Shown: piece by piece, positions 26,393 through 40,221 of the stretch | Position numbering within the stretch: the first letter of the stretch is position 1 | Layout: every line of letters starts with the position of its first letter | Assembly (NCBI RefSeq): GCF_016217785.1 | Contig: NZ_JACRGA010000005.1 | Span: 248,001-312,000 of the forward strand | Length of the DNA stretch: 64,000 nt | Direction: 5' to 3' | Origin: Methanobacterium sp. | GTDB lineage: Archaea > Methanobacteriota > Methanobacteria > Methanobacteriales > Methanobacteriaceae | Program-made: the position numbers and the translations under genes | The notes under the pieces: model-generated | What the model was told of the DNA's origin: nothing | What the model saw: the letters and a program-made list of their open reading frames with translations, nothing else | Database searches by the model: none

Positions 26393-26524
26393 TTGTATAA
26401 ATGTGATAAGTGTGGTACACTGGTAGATATCAAAGGTTACACAGAATCTAAATGTCCCAGTTGCCGTTACAGGATTCTCTTTAAGGAGATCCCTCCAGTC
26501 AGGAGACAAGTGGAAGCCCGATAA
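26393..26524 (+). CDS. rpoP: DNA-directed RNA polymerase subunit P (Rpo12)
   Basis: This 43-residue protein starts with TTG at 26393, directly after the L37Ae stop, with GGAGGT six bases upstream. It reads YKCDKCGTLVDIKGY then CPSCRYRILFKE and ends RRQVEAR. The CxxC...CxxC zinc ribbon and the RILFK motif identify the small archaeal RNA polymerase subunit P, equivalent to eukaryotic Rpb12. Order L37Ae-rpoP is conserved in euryarchaea. Confidence 0.93.
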   Translation: MYKCDKCGTLVDIKGYTESKCPSCRYRILFKEIPPVRRQVEAR

Positions 26525-26537
26525 AAATCCTTTTTCA

Positions 26538-26717
26538 GGGTATCATTTGATATCCTCTCTTCATATGGTATTTAATATCCAATTTATGGGTATCATTGAA
26601 AATCCATCATTATAAGGGCATCATAGGATATCCATCTTATAAAGGGGTATCATTTAGTATCCCATCTTAGGGGTATCATTTGTTATCCATTTTCATAAGA
26701 GCATCATCTGAAAATCC
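26538..26717. repeat. Seven-unit array of short palindromic repeats
   Basis: Seven copies of an 18-bp element with consensus GGGTATCATTTGATATCC start at 26538, 26567, 26588, 26616, 26645, 26671 and 26699, giving a period of 21-29 bp. Each copy is an imperfect palindrome (GGGTATC/GATATCC), separated by short spacers that often read ATCTT or ATAAG. Copies vary at 2-5 positions. The array fills the gap between rpoP and the Brix gene. Spacers are too short and too similar for a CRISPR. Confidence 0.75.
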
Positions 26718-26740
26718 ATCTTCATATTTTTGGTTAATTC

Positions 26741-27224
<484 letters not shown>

Positions 27225-27244
<20 letters not shown>

Positions 27245-27488
27245 ACAGGTCAAAAGCCAGATAGAACTTGAATTTCCTTCTCGAGAGGATGCAAAAATAG
27301 TTCTAAGGTCAATTGAACCAGAAATAAGAGGATCACCATCCGAGCGAACCAGTACTGAGATTGAATGTCAGAAAAACATTCTAAAAATCACCATCACAGC
27401 GCGTGACACTCCCTCCCTTAGAGCATCCCTGAATTCTTACCTGCGATGGATACTGCTTTCACAGCAGATTTTAGAATTAAAACATTAA
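27225..27488 (+). CDS. pcc1: KEOPS complex subunit Pcc1
   Basis: This protein of about 87 residues matches Pcc1, the dimerising subunit of KEOPS, which makes the t6A37 modification of ANN-decoding tRNAs. The family pattern is IELEFPSREDAKIVLRSIEPE and ITARDTPSLRASLNSYLRWI. GTG at 27222 or ATG at 27225 could start; both lie within the Brix gene, so translation is coupled. Confidence 0.88.
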
Positions 27489-27591
27489 ATTAAACTATTA
27501 AATTAAACATTAAAATTATTTAAAAATATTCATTGAATAAACGTTCATTGAATTAACGGATCATAGACTTATAATATGTAGAGGTGAAAAT

Positions 27592-27954
<363 letters not shown>

Positions 27955-28020
27955 AGTTTAGTATCTTGGGGCCAATTACTATTGATTGGTACCATACCCT
28001 AAGTTACAGAGGTTTAAAGT

Positions 28021-28290
28021 TTGAAAACATTAACCGACCTTGAAATGGAGAAAATATCCGAAGCTGCAGCAGTAGTTGCAGAAAAATATATTTTTTCCAA
28101 GGTCTCTAAAAAAGAAGTCCAGGATATGGAGTTAAGAGTTGAATTCAACCAAGAAGATGGTCTTGATGTTGATGTAGAAGTAGAACTCTTCCTGGATGAA
28201 CTTTGCAAAGCAGATGAAAACCTGGCTGATGAAGCTGCACAAGCTGCTCTGGAAGAGATTGACAGACAGATTGAGAAGCTGTCTGAGTAA
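28021..28290 (+). CDS. DUF3194 family protein
   Basis: This 89-residue acidic protein starts with TTG after GAGGT. It matches the small archaeal DUF3194 family, which normally follows prefoldin beta as here: LTDLEMEKISEAAAVVAEKYIFSKVSKKEVQDMEL, then an acidic strand region and a helix ending in DRQIEKLSE. Function unknown; conserved linkage suggests a role near protein folding or RNA processing. It closes the superoperon. Confidence 0.8.
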   Translation: MKTLTDLEMEKISEAAAVVAEKYIFSKVSKKEVQDMELRVEFNQEDGLDVDVEVELFLDELCKADENLADEAAQAALEEIDRQIEKLSE

Positions 28291-28460
28291 TCTTAACTCT
28301 TTTTTTATTTTAGATCCTTTTATTCCAGATCCTTTTTCTATTTCAAAACTACTTCCAATCAAATACATCATTTCTGATTTTGCTAATTATCGCATAATTA
28401 AATGTGGTTATTCATTTTTAACGGCTATTTAATAATATTTCCAGACAGATCAGTATGATG

Positions 28461-28875
<415 letters not shown>

Positions 28876-29011
28876 CCCCCCAAGTTGTGGGTTAGAATTT
28901 TTTTAAAGTCTTCCCATCATTTACTTCAATATTTCGAATTTAAAGTAATATATTGAGTATTAAATTCATCATTAAACTTCAAATCATAAACCAAGCCCTG
29001 TGAGTGATAAT

Positions 29012-31390
<2,379 letters not shown>

Positions 31391-31422
31391 ATCCATCAAT
31401 ATTCCATAAAACCATTAAATAG

Positions 31423-31466
31423 CCATCCTTCATCCCATTTGTGGGATAAGGGTGGATTTTTTTTTA
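31423..31466 (+). terminator. Hairpin plus T-run terminator after lon
   Basis: CCATCC, then ATCCCA-TTTG-TGGGAT, then GGGTGG make a two-part stem, followed directly by a run of nine T residues. The position just after lon fits an intrinsic terminator. Confidence 0.7.
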
Positions 31467-31564
31467 TTTTCGAATAATTTATACGATTTTTATAAATACT
31501 AAATTTTTAACCCAAATTTTATATTTCATAATAAAGAAATAATAAATAACAAAGGGGGGTTGTA

Positions 31565-32461
31565 ATGAACACTGAAGGTGCCCACTATTACATTGAAAAG
31601 GGTATAGAAACATGGTTAGACCATAAAAACTATTTTGAAGCAATTGACCTTTTCTCCAGAGCATTGGAATTCGAACCACATAACCCTGATGCCCATCTTT
31701 TAAGGGGAGCAGTATATGTTGATGTTGGAGACCTTCACCTGGCTTTGAAGGATTATAACAAAGCTTTAGAATACAACCCTGAAAACATAAGATTATTTTT
31801 TGATAAAGGAACCGTACTATTCTATTTAGGGAAATATGATAAAGCTATACGTTCCTATGAAAAGTTCCTCTCTGAAGAACCTCATGATGTTGATGCACTG
31901 TATTTTAATGGGTTATCCTATCATTTCATTGGAGAGAATGAAACTGCCCAGAAATTAATTGACGAAGCCCTGGCATTAATTGATAAATCTGATGACCTGT
32001 ACCCTGATCTGTGTAATGCCAAGGGAGAAATACTCTTTGATCTAAAAAATTATCCGGAAGCAATTGATTATTTTAACAAAGCAGTGGAATCAGATTCTGC
32101 CTCTTTTATTGCCCTTTACAATGTAGGGCGGGCATACTATGAACTGGGAAAACTAGAAGATGCACTGGAATACATTGATGCAGCTTTAAAAATTGAACCT
32201 AAAGAGTGGGATGTTATAAATTATAAAGGCCTTATCTTAATGGATATGGGTCGCAAGGAAGAATCTCTCCAGTGCTTTGATAAGATCATTGCCTTGCATC
32301 CCATCTACTTCCCGGCGTGGTACAATAAAGGAGTGGTCCTCAAACAACTTAAAAAAACTGAGGAAGCACTGGAACATTTTGATGAAGCAATCAAACTCCT
32401 TTTAGATAAAAAACCTGGAATGACCAGGGGAATGTGTTTAAAAGAGTTTAAATGTGAATAA
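31565..32461 (+). CDS. Tetratricopeptide repeat protein
   Basis: This 298-residue protein consists of about seven TPR units of 34 residues, for example YFEAIDLFSRALEFEPHNP, LALKDYNKALEYNPENI, KAIRSYEKFLSEEPHDV and DALEYIDAALKIEPKEW. TPR solenoids bind other proteins; Methanobacteriales have many such genes and the partners are unknown. No signal peptide or membrane helix. A G-rich site precedes the ATG. Monocistronic. Confidence 0.9.
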   Translation: MNTEGAHYYIEKGIETWLDHKNYFEAIDLFSRALEFEPHNPDAHLLRGAVYVDVGDLHLALKDYNKALEYNPENIRLFFDKGTVLFYLGKYDKAIRSYEKFLSEEPHDVDALYFNGLSYHFIGENETAQKLIDEALALIDKSDDLYPDLCNAKGEILFDLKNYPEAIDYFNKAVESDSASFIALYNVGRAYYELGKLEDALEYIDAALKIEPKEWDVINYKGLILMDMGRKEESLQCFDKIIALHPIYFPAWYNKGVVLKQLKKTEEALEHFDEAIKLLLDKKPGMTRGMCLKEFKCE

Positions 32462-32463
32462 AT

Positions 32464-32540
32464 TTATCCAAACTTGATATAAATCCTTGATCTCTTATCT
32501 AAACTTGATAAATGTATGATTTGTTATCTAAACTTGATAA
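32464..32540. repeat. Three copies of a 17-bp palindromic repeat
   Basis: TTATCTAAACTTGATAA occurs at 32495-32511 and 32524-32540, with a degenerate copy at 32464-32480. Each copy is a 5-bp stem (TTATC/GATAA) around a 7-bp loop, and the copies are 31 and 29 bp apart. They lie between two convergent genes, so each could form a hairpin in either transcript. Confidence 0.7.
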
Positions 32541-32595
32541 AATCCCTGATTTGAGATTTTACCAAGGGATAGTTTTACCTAAACAACTTCCATAT

Positions 32596-33396
32596 TCATG
32601 TCTTTTTCAGTTCCACCACAATGATCTGGGGCCTTGCAAAAAACCGTATGGGGAGTATGGTTGTTCCTATACCATTACTCACAATCAACGTGCTGTTGTT
32701 TTCTTCAATTACTCCTGTCCGGTATTTATTCCCGTAATCTGAATGAGTACTGGGTGCCCAGAGGCCGAAAAAGGTTACCTGTCCTCCATGTGTGTGACCT
32801 GAGAAAACCATATCAACCTTGGATTTATTCACCTTGGGGAAGTAATCCGGGTTATGGCTAATCAGTATGACAAAATCCTGGGGTGTGACCACTGATGTGG
32901 TGGCATTCTGGATCTGGGCGCCATTATTATAGTCCCCCACTCCTCCCAGACGAATCCTGGAACCATTTTCTTCAATCCAGGTGCCCTTATTCCCTATATA
33001 GGTAATTCCATAGTTTGGAATGGCATCCAGGGTATAATCCTGGGGATCTTTATTCCCTAGAACCGCATAAACACCCAGGGGTGCTTCTAATTTGGATAAA
33101 GACTCGAATGTTGAATTAATATATGCAGAATCTCCATCAATGTAGTCCCCTCCCAAGAGGATGAGGTCCGGGTTCATGGCATTAACCTGGCTAACCAAAC
33201 TATCAATTCTATCCTGACTGAAAAAGGGGCCAGCATGAATATCACTGAGGAAAACGATTGTTTTCCCATCGAACTGGGCTGGTATCTGGTCAGATTCAAG
33301 GGTTATATGCTTGGTTTCAATCCAGTAGGGCTCCACCAGCATGTAAGCCACCAGTAGGATTAATGCTATGATAACGAATATAAAACCTTTTTTCAA
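32596..33396 (-). CDS. Membrane-anchored calcineurin-like phosphoesterase, YaeI type
   Basis: This 266-residue protein starts with TTG after AGGTG. One N-terminal helix (residues about 4-20) anchors it, with the domain outside. The metal-binding blocks are SDIHAG (D52, H54), GGDYID (D84), SHNPD and GHTHGG. The block that is normally GNHD reads GNKD (N115, K116, D117), so the general-acid histidine is replaced by lysine. Family members hydrolyse phosphoesters such as UDP-diacylglucosamine or lipids; the substrate here is unknown. Confidence 0.87.
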   Translation of the reverse strand: MKKGFIFVIIALILLVAYMLVEPYWIETKHITLESDQIPAQFDGKTIVFLSDIHAGPFFSQDRIDSLVSQVNAMNPDLILLGGDYIDGDSAYINSTFESLSKLEAPLGVYAVLGNKDPQDYTLDAIPNYGITYIGNKGTWIEENGSRIRLGGVGDYNNGAQIQNATTSVVTPQDFVILISHNPDYFPKVNKSKVDMVFSGHTHGGQVTFFGLWAPSTHSDYGNKYRTGVIEENNSTLIVSNGIGTTILPIRFFARPQIIVVELKKT

Positions 33397-33701
33397 GTTG
33401 ACACCTGTAATGAACTATTTTTCATATATATGAACTATTTTTAATTTCAGTTAAAATGTAAAATGTTAATCTGGATTAATTATATTTTTTAATTATAAAG
33501 AGTTGGCACTTTGGAATAGATAGGATTTTCAAATAAATAAGCTTTCGGGTTGGGCGGGAATGATTTTTAAAGAGATTTCAGAACCCTCTCCAGGGATCCA
33601 TCAGTAGTAATACTTTTATTTAAAAAATTATTTATAATAGTGGGATCATATTATTATCAATAAAAGTAGGAGATTATCTTAAAAGTAGGAGGCATAAAAA
33701 T
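33397..33701. other. Intergenic region with promoter for the gene at 33702
   Basis: The gap contains a TATA-like TTATTTATAATA near 33628-33640 and a duplicated AAAAGTAGGAG (two copies about 25 bp apart), the second copy of which gives the ribosome binding site for the gene at 33702. Nothing else was recognised. Confidence 0.4.
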
Positions 33702-34091
33702 ATGGAAGAAGATCTAAAAAATCTGGTTTTAGGATTCAGAAAACACACCGGAAAAACTCAAACAGAACTGGCAAGTGAACTGGAAGTACCCACGGATATT
33801 GAAACTGCACTGGAGATGGGAACTTACCGACAACCCACAGAACGCCTTAAAGGGAAAATAGGTAATTTAGTCTCTGAATGTGATGAAAATGAACTGATTC
33901 AGATTGGAAGAGGGTACCGGATCATGGATGAATTGGGCCCCGACTTTAAGTACTACATCCGAGGACTAGAACAGGCAAGGGGTATTGATCATGAAGAACT
34001 CCACAGTCAACCTGAAGAAGAGTTCTACCGGATCATAGGAAGTGTAAATCTGGATGAGTTTGAAGTAGTCAACATGGGCAGACAGGCTTAA
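33702..34091 (+). CDS. Unrecognised 129-residue protein
   Basis: The start has a perfect GGAGG ten bases upstream. The first 40 residues (LVLGFRKHTGKTQTELASELEVPTDIETALEMG) look like a helix-turn-helix of the Xre sort, and the rest is acidic and helical without known motifs. No membrane helix, no cysteine ligand set. It is a single-gene unit 300 bp from the convergent nik operon. It could be a regulator; I do not recognise the family. Confidence 0.6.
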   Translation: MEEDLKNLVLGFRKHTGKTQTELASELEVPTDIETALEMGTYRQPTERLKGKIGNLVSECDENELIQIGRGYRIMDELGPDFKYYIRGLEQARGIDHEELHSQPEEEFYRIIGSVNLDEFEVVNMGRQA

Positions 34092-34427
34092 TTAATGATT
34101 TAGTAAGGTGTTAATTTAAGTATAAGGAATTATTTTTCCATAAACTTCACTTTTTTTTATTTTTTTAGGTTTATTTTACATTATGTTAATGAACTGCACT
34201 AGGAGATGATTACAGGATCATCAAAAAAATAGCTATCCCTGAAGAGTTTTTCAACAGCCCACTTCTATCTCTTTCACCATTCTGCAGAATTAAATATTTC
34301 AAGTAATCACTTAGTTTACTAAAACAATCTAAAAACAGTAAATAAATCTATTATGGTGATTAATAAATAATTAAAGGTATTGGATATTTAAATAATGTTT
34401 TTCGTAAATCTTTAGCCCATTTGAATG
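34092..34427. other. Convergent intergenic region
   Basis: This gap of about 335 bp lies between convergent genes. It has T-rich runs near 34148-34170 that can end the plus-strand gene, and an imperfect dyad around GATGATTACAGGATCATC near 34204-34222. No gene was seen. Confidence 0.4.
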
Positions 34428-35425
<998 letters not shown>

Positions 35426-35457
35426 AAATTTCCTCTATATCAATATGGTAGGTCAAA

Positions 35458-36246
<789 letters not shown>

Positions 36247-36340
36247 GTTATAGTCTCATTAACTTAATTTTTATTGGTTGTTAGTTTTAAATTGTTTTTT
36301 AAAATAAGAAAAGTGGAGCTTAGAAAAAAAGCTCCTTTAT

Positions 36341-36639
36341 TCATTCAGTTCCATTTTCCTTCCTTTTCCGGAATAGGGCTGTAACTCCGAGTACAGCCAG
36401 AAGAACCACAATAGTTCCCACTACCAAGGCGATAACACCACCTAATGGATTTTCTTCCATTCCAGGTATGGCATAGTCCGGTAATGGGGCAGTGTAGTGT
36501 GCTTCAGACTCAGGTACTTCGAGAGTTCCCGCTGTACTTTCCAGTCCGTCGGGGTTGCCTGATGCCAGGAAAGGTGCCAGAACAGCAATTATTATGGCAA
36601 TGATAAGTCCGCCAATTAATAGGTTGCGGTTTTTAGTGT

Positions 36640-36643
<4 letters not shown>
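36341..36643 (-). CDS. nikN: PDGLE-type nickel transporter subunit
   Basis: This 100-residue protein has two membrane helices (LLIGGLIIAIIIAVLAPFLA and GGVIALVVGTIVVLLAVLGV) with an outside loop that begins SGNPDGLES, the PDGLE signature of the small subunit of CbiMN/NikMN systems. GGAGGCGGT before the ATG at 36643 sets the start, which overlaps the end of nikM (ATGA). It helps NikM load metal. Confidence 0.88.
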
Positions 36644-37287
<644 letters not shown>

Positions 37288-37422
37288 ATTCTGCCTCCGT
37301 TTATTTTTATACAGGCTAAATGTTTATTTGTAGTAATACTTAACTCCTGATTTTGAAGGCAATTGTAATACTACACCTAAATCATTGTTTAAAGCCTTAA
37401 ATTTCTATACTTGTGTACGAAA

Positions 37423-37455
37423 ACTTATAATATAAACGTTTCCATCAGTATTACA
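37423..37455. promoter_or_regulatory. Degenerate copy of the shared operator upstream of nikM
   Basis: ACTTATA-N19-TATTACA matches the (A/G)GTAATA-N19-TATTAC(T) element seen upstream of five metal genes at 11 of 14 half-site bases. It lies 136 bp upstream of nikM. Extra half-sites (AGTAATAC, GTAATACTAC) lie in the nikM leader at about 37332-37375. Confidence 0.45.
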
Positions 37456-37544
37456 AAAGCTTTGATTTTTTGGATTTGAGTAATAAAATTGATGAATTAG
37501 TATTCCTGATGAATTACCTCTGAACGCTTCTAGATTAAATGGGA

Positions 37545-37679
37545 AAGTTATAAAGGGCATCAGGGTGGATATGATACATTTGAGCGATTTAAATTGATAA
37601 CTTAGATGCCCCTTATAAGTTTGTCCAGGAGGGATCTTGAGATCCCAACTGGAGACGTCTTGCAGGAGGAAATGGCAAG
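37545..37679 (+). ncRNA. Candidate structured RNA with three consecutive hairpins
   Basis: Three stems follow each other in a stretch more GC-rich than its surroundings: 37545-37561 pairs with 37605-37620 (about 15 bp with two mismatches), TCCAG plus GGGATCT pairs with AGATCCC plus CTGGA (37624-37653, split by a GA/AA internal loop), and CTTGC pairs with GCAAG (37659-37679). There is no ORF across it. It lies between divergent nickel operons. It matches no tRNA, SRP, RNase P or riboswitch I know; strand is a guess from purine-rich loops. Confidence 0.45.
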
Positions 37680-38163
37680 TTCATCGATTAATACAAAAAC
37701 ACCTTTTTACACCACTTAAGTAATACTTTATCTGGTGTTATTCGTACAATCATGGAATGGGGGATGCTTCTATTTAAGACTTTCCATTTATTTGTTATTA
37801 TTACTCTTGGGGTTATGGGGAGTAACATAGCCCTACATATGAAAAATATTTGTGCGAATGTTGCTAATTTTCTTAAATTGGTTGATTTGGGTTGATTTAA
37901 ATGGTTTTAGGATAAGATAATTTTTATATATTGGAACATGATCGTGTGACTTTGGAATGATATGTGGCTTTTATGAAGTTTACTTTCAAAAATAGGGTTA
38001 AAGCGATTTTAAGGGATTTAAAATTAAAAATTTTATATTTAACCTTATTTAGTTGGTTTCAAGTTATTTTAATTCATTACAGGCAATTCTATCTGAATTA
38101 AAATCAGATGAGCAATGGATCATATTTCTTAAATAATACTTTTTTAGAGATTTTCAAGAAACT

Positions 38164-38196
38164 TGTAATAACACAAATCATATATACTATATTACT
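38164..38196. promoter_or_regulatory. Shared metal-regulon operator, HPGHG/CbiM2 operon
   Basis: TGTAATA-N19-TATTACT, 33 bp before the start region of the gene at 38229. The spacer contains the TATA-like CATATATAC. The same element with identical spacing occurs at 40880, 45447, 50093 and 62825. Confidence 0.7.
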
Positions 38197-38211
38197 ATTA
38201 TTTTTTATACA

Positions 38212-38239
38212 AATTTGAAGGAGATAATTTGAAGGAGAT
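38212..38239 (+). repeat. Perfect 14-bp tandem duplication of a ribosome binding site
   Basis: AATTTGAAGGAGAT occurs twice in a row, giving two AAGGAG sites. The first is spaced for TTG at 38229, the second for TTG at 38244 in the same frame. Confidence 0.8.
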
Positions 38240-38750
38240 GATGTTGATTAAACTCATGAAAAAAGATGGAATTATTTTAATATTAATGATTGCAGTTTCT
38301 TTAACGCTTTGTGGGGTAGTTACAGCACATCCGGGACATGGAATTCCAATTGAAGAGACTACCGACCCGGGAACAGGTGATGGCACTGATACTGGTACTA
38401 CCGACGTTGGTTCAAGTGATACATCTGGAAGTTCCCAGTCCTCAAGTTCATCTGGTTCAACTTCTTCTGGCTCTACTTCAACCAGCAGTGGTTCAAAGTC
38501 TAGCACAACTGGAGGAACTGGATCAGACCAAACAGCACCTGACACCCCGACAACTGACAACAGCAACGCCACCACTACTTCTGCAAGTGGTCCTGAAGAA
38601 GTTACCGGAAACACGGTATCAACCAACTCACCAGGCGGACCAGTGGCAATGATTGGTTTAATGATAGTAGTTGGTTTAATTGCTATGTCATTCCCTTACA
38701 AGGAAGGCAGTACTTTAAGTAAGCTACAAATGAGTCTATTTGGCAGATAA
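38229..38750 (+). CDS. Secreted HPGHG protein with S/T-rich stalk and membrane anchor
   Basis: This 173-residue protein has a signal peptide (residues about 12-33, ending VVTA). The mature form would begin HPGHGIPIEE, an N-terminal His motif suited to Ni or Cu binding. A stalk of about 90 residues of Ser, Thr and Gly follows, then one helix (PVAMIGLMIVVGLIAMSF) and a short basic end. It is the first gene of an operon with a second CbiM and another secreted small protein, under the shared operator. It could pass metal to the importer; this is inference. The TTG start at 38229 is likely but the duplicated site leaves alternatives. Confidence 0.75.
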   Translation: MKEMMLIKLMKKDGIILILMIAVSLTLCGVVTAHPGHGIPIEETTDPGTGDGTDTGTTDVGSSDTSGSSQSSSSSGSTSSGSTSTSSGSKSSTTGGTGSDQTAPDTPTTDNSNATTTSASGPEEVTGNTVSTNSPGGPVAMIGLMIVVGLIAMSFPYKEGSTLSKLQMSLFGR

Positions 38751-38892
38751 AAAACTTATTCACGTTCGAGGAGAAACCAGGGACTGAAATAAATTTTATG
38801 GGATTCTCAAGTATTATTGGATTCTCAAGTAGTTTCATCCTTCAGTTATCATCCAATCAGAATTTAAAAAAATATTAAAGGAGGTTATTACT

Positions 38893-39516
38893 TTGCATTT
38901 ACCTGATGGCCTGTTACCATTATGGCAGGCTGCAATCTACTGGATTTTAACCATTGCCATAATGGCAGTGTACATGTACAAACTTTCTAAAACAGAAGAA
39001 AAGGAGAAAGTTATTGTTAACACTTCTATTCTCGCGGCGGTAACCATTGCTGCATCTTCCATATCCATACCCTCACCTTTCGGGGTGCCCATACACTTAT
39101 TTCTGATACCCCTGGTGGCAATTATATTAGGCCCTCTAAGTGGGGTTACAGTGGCATTCTTATGTTTCATAGTACAGTTTTTCATCCTGGGAATGGGCGG
39201 CATAACTTCCTTAGGTGCTAATGTGGTAACTATGGGAATTGTGATGAGTTTTTCCACCTATTATTTCTACAAATTCACGAGAGAACTGGATGATCGGTTG
39301 AGCATATTTTCAGGAACCTTCATGGGAATCATCATGGCCACTATAGCTCAGGTTGTAATAATGTTGGTTGCAGGTGTTGCCACATTAGAGGTTTTAATGG
39401 CCACGTTGGTACCGTTTTATCTGTTTGTGGGAGTTATTGAGGGTATTATCAACATCTTCATAATCCTGTCACTATTTAAACTAAAACCGGAACTGGCAAA
39501 GGTGGAACAAATTTAA
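38893..39516 (+). CDS. Second CbiM/NikM-type metal-binding transporter subunit
   Basis: This 207-residue membrane protein starts with TTG after GGAGG and reads MHLPDGLLPLWQAAIYW, the same metal-binding N-terminus as NikM. A second conserved histidine lies in FGVPIHLFLIPLVAI, and GMGGITSLGANVVTMG matches the family. No own Q or O subunit is adjacent, so it may share NikQO or work as a solitary subunit. It differs strongly from the nikM at 36640, so this is not a recent copy. The downstream secreted HGVH protein probably replaces the PDGLE subunit. Confidence 0.87.
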   Translation: MHLPDGLLPLWQAAIYWILTIAIMAVYMYKLSKTEEKEKVIVNTSILAAVTIAASSISIPSPFGVPIHLFLIPLVAIILGPLSGVTVAFLCFIVQFFILGMGGITSLGANVVTMGIVMSFSTYYFYKFTRELDDRLSIFSGTFMGIIMATIAQVVIMLVAGVATLEVLMATLVPFYLFVGVIEGIINIFIILSLFKLKPELAKVEQI

Positions 39517-39530
39517 AGTGGGGTTATAAG

Positions 39531-40016
39531 ATGACTAATCTGAAACAAATAGGAATTTTAATCCTGATAATTGCTGGGCTTATGGTGCCGGTGAGTGCCC
39601 ATGGAGTGCATGTAACCACCAATGAGTCAACTATTATCATAGCTGATAACTCCACAAGTAAACTGGCCAGATCCGTGGTGGATGAAATGGGAGTTAACGT
39701 AACTGTCTATAAGTTCGCATCTGCAGATGATGTGGCCCATGAGCTGGAACACGCCCTCAATGATTCAAACAAGAAAATTCTGGCAGTGGCTTACACGGAT
39801 ACAGTTCAAGAATTCATAAGCCAGCATCCTGAAGTCTCTAGCCGGATTTTAGCTGTAGATGCCAATCAAAATTCCATCCAGCAGGGTTTAACCAAGTTGA
39901 ATGTGGCTGGGTCTACCAGTTCCGGCTTCTTAACTCCACTGTTATCTGGTCTCTTAATTGGTTTGGTATTTGGTCTGGGAATCGGTGCTGTGTGGATGAA
40001 GAGGAAATTGGTTTAA
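39531..40016 (+). CDS. Secreted HGVH protein, likely partner of second CbiM
   Basis: This 161-residue protein has a signal peptide (about residues 5-23, ending PVSA) so that the mature form begins HGVHVTTNES, again an N-terminal His motif. About 105 outside residues follow, then one membrane helix (LLSGLLIGLVFGLGIGAVW) and a basic tail. The topology resembles a fused two-helix NikN/NikL-type accessory subunit. It lies 14 bp after cbiM2 with GGGGT before the ATG. Role in metal capture is inferred from context. Confidence 0.72.
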   Translation: MTNLKQIGILILIIAGLMVPVSAHGVHVTTNESTIIIADNSTSKLARSVVDEMGVNVTVYKFASADDVAHELEHALNDSNKKILAVAYTDTVQEFISQHPEVSSRILAVDANQNSIQQGLTKLNVAGSTSSGFLTPLLSGLLIGLVFGLGIGAVWMKRKLV

Positions 40017-40221
40017 GTGAAATATCCTATTTCAGTGGTAATATCCTTCTCTTGAGATTTTAGATTATCCTTTGACTTCAAAAGAGTTAATGGAATTTTT
40101 CTAGTAATTCTGGCTCAAGAGTACCACATTCCACTATCCTAATGCAAATTACGATCTGGACAATTACTATCTGAAACTTTCTATTAATCATGTTAATTTA
40201 GTATTCAGGAGAGATTTATAG

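Noticed and set aside
26538..26717. CRISPR array
   Set aside because: Repeats are 14-19 bp and variable, and spacers are 7-12 bp and alike. No cas genes nearby.
37324..37380. A second full operator in the nikM leader
   Set aside because: AGTAATAC and GTAATAC there are in direct, not inverted, orientation, with no TATTAC partner at 19 bp.
37490..37530. C/D-box RNA pattern (two TGATGA and a CTGA)
   Set aside because: The two TGATGA boxes are only 18 bp apart and one overlaps the possible D' box, and the distance to CTGA is too short for a guide RNA.
37555..37611. tRNA-like acceptor stem GGGCATC/GATGCCC
   Set aside because: The enclosed length is about 57 bases and there is no T-arm or anticodon arm; it is part of the longer hairpin of the candidate RNA.
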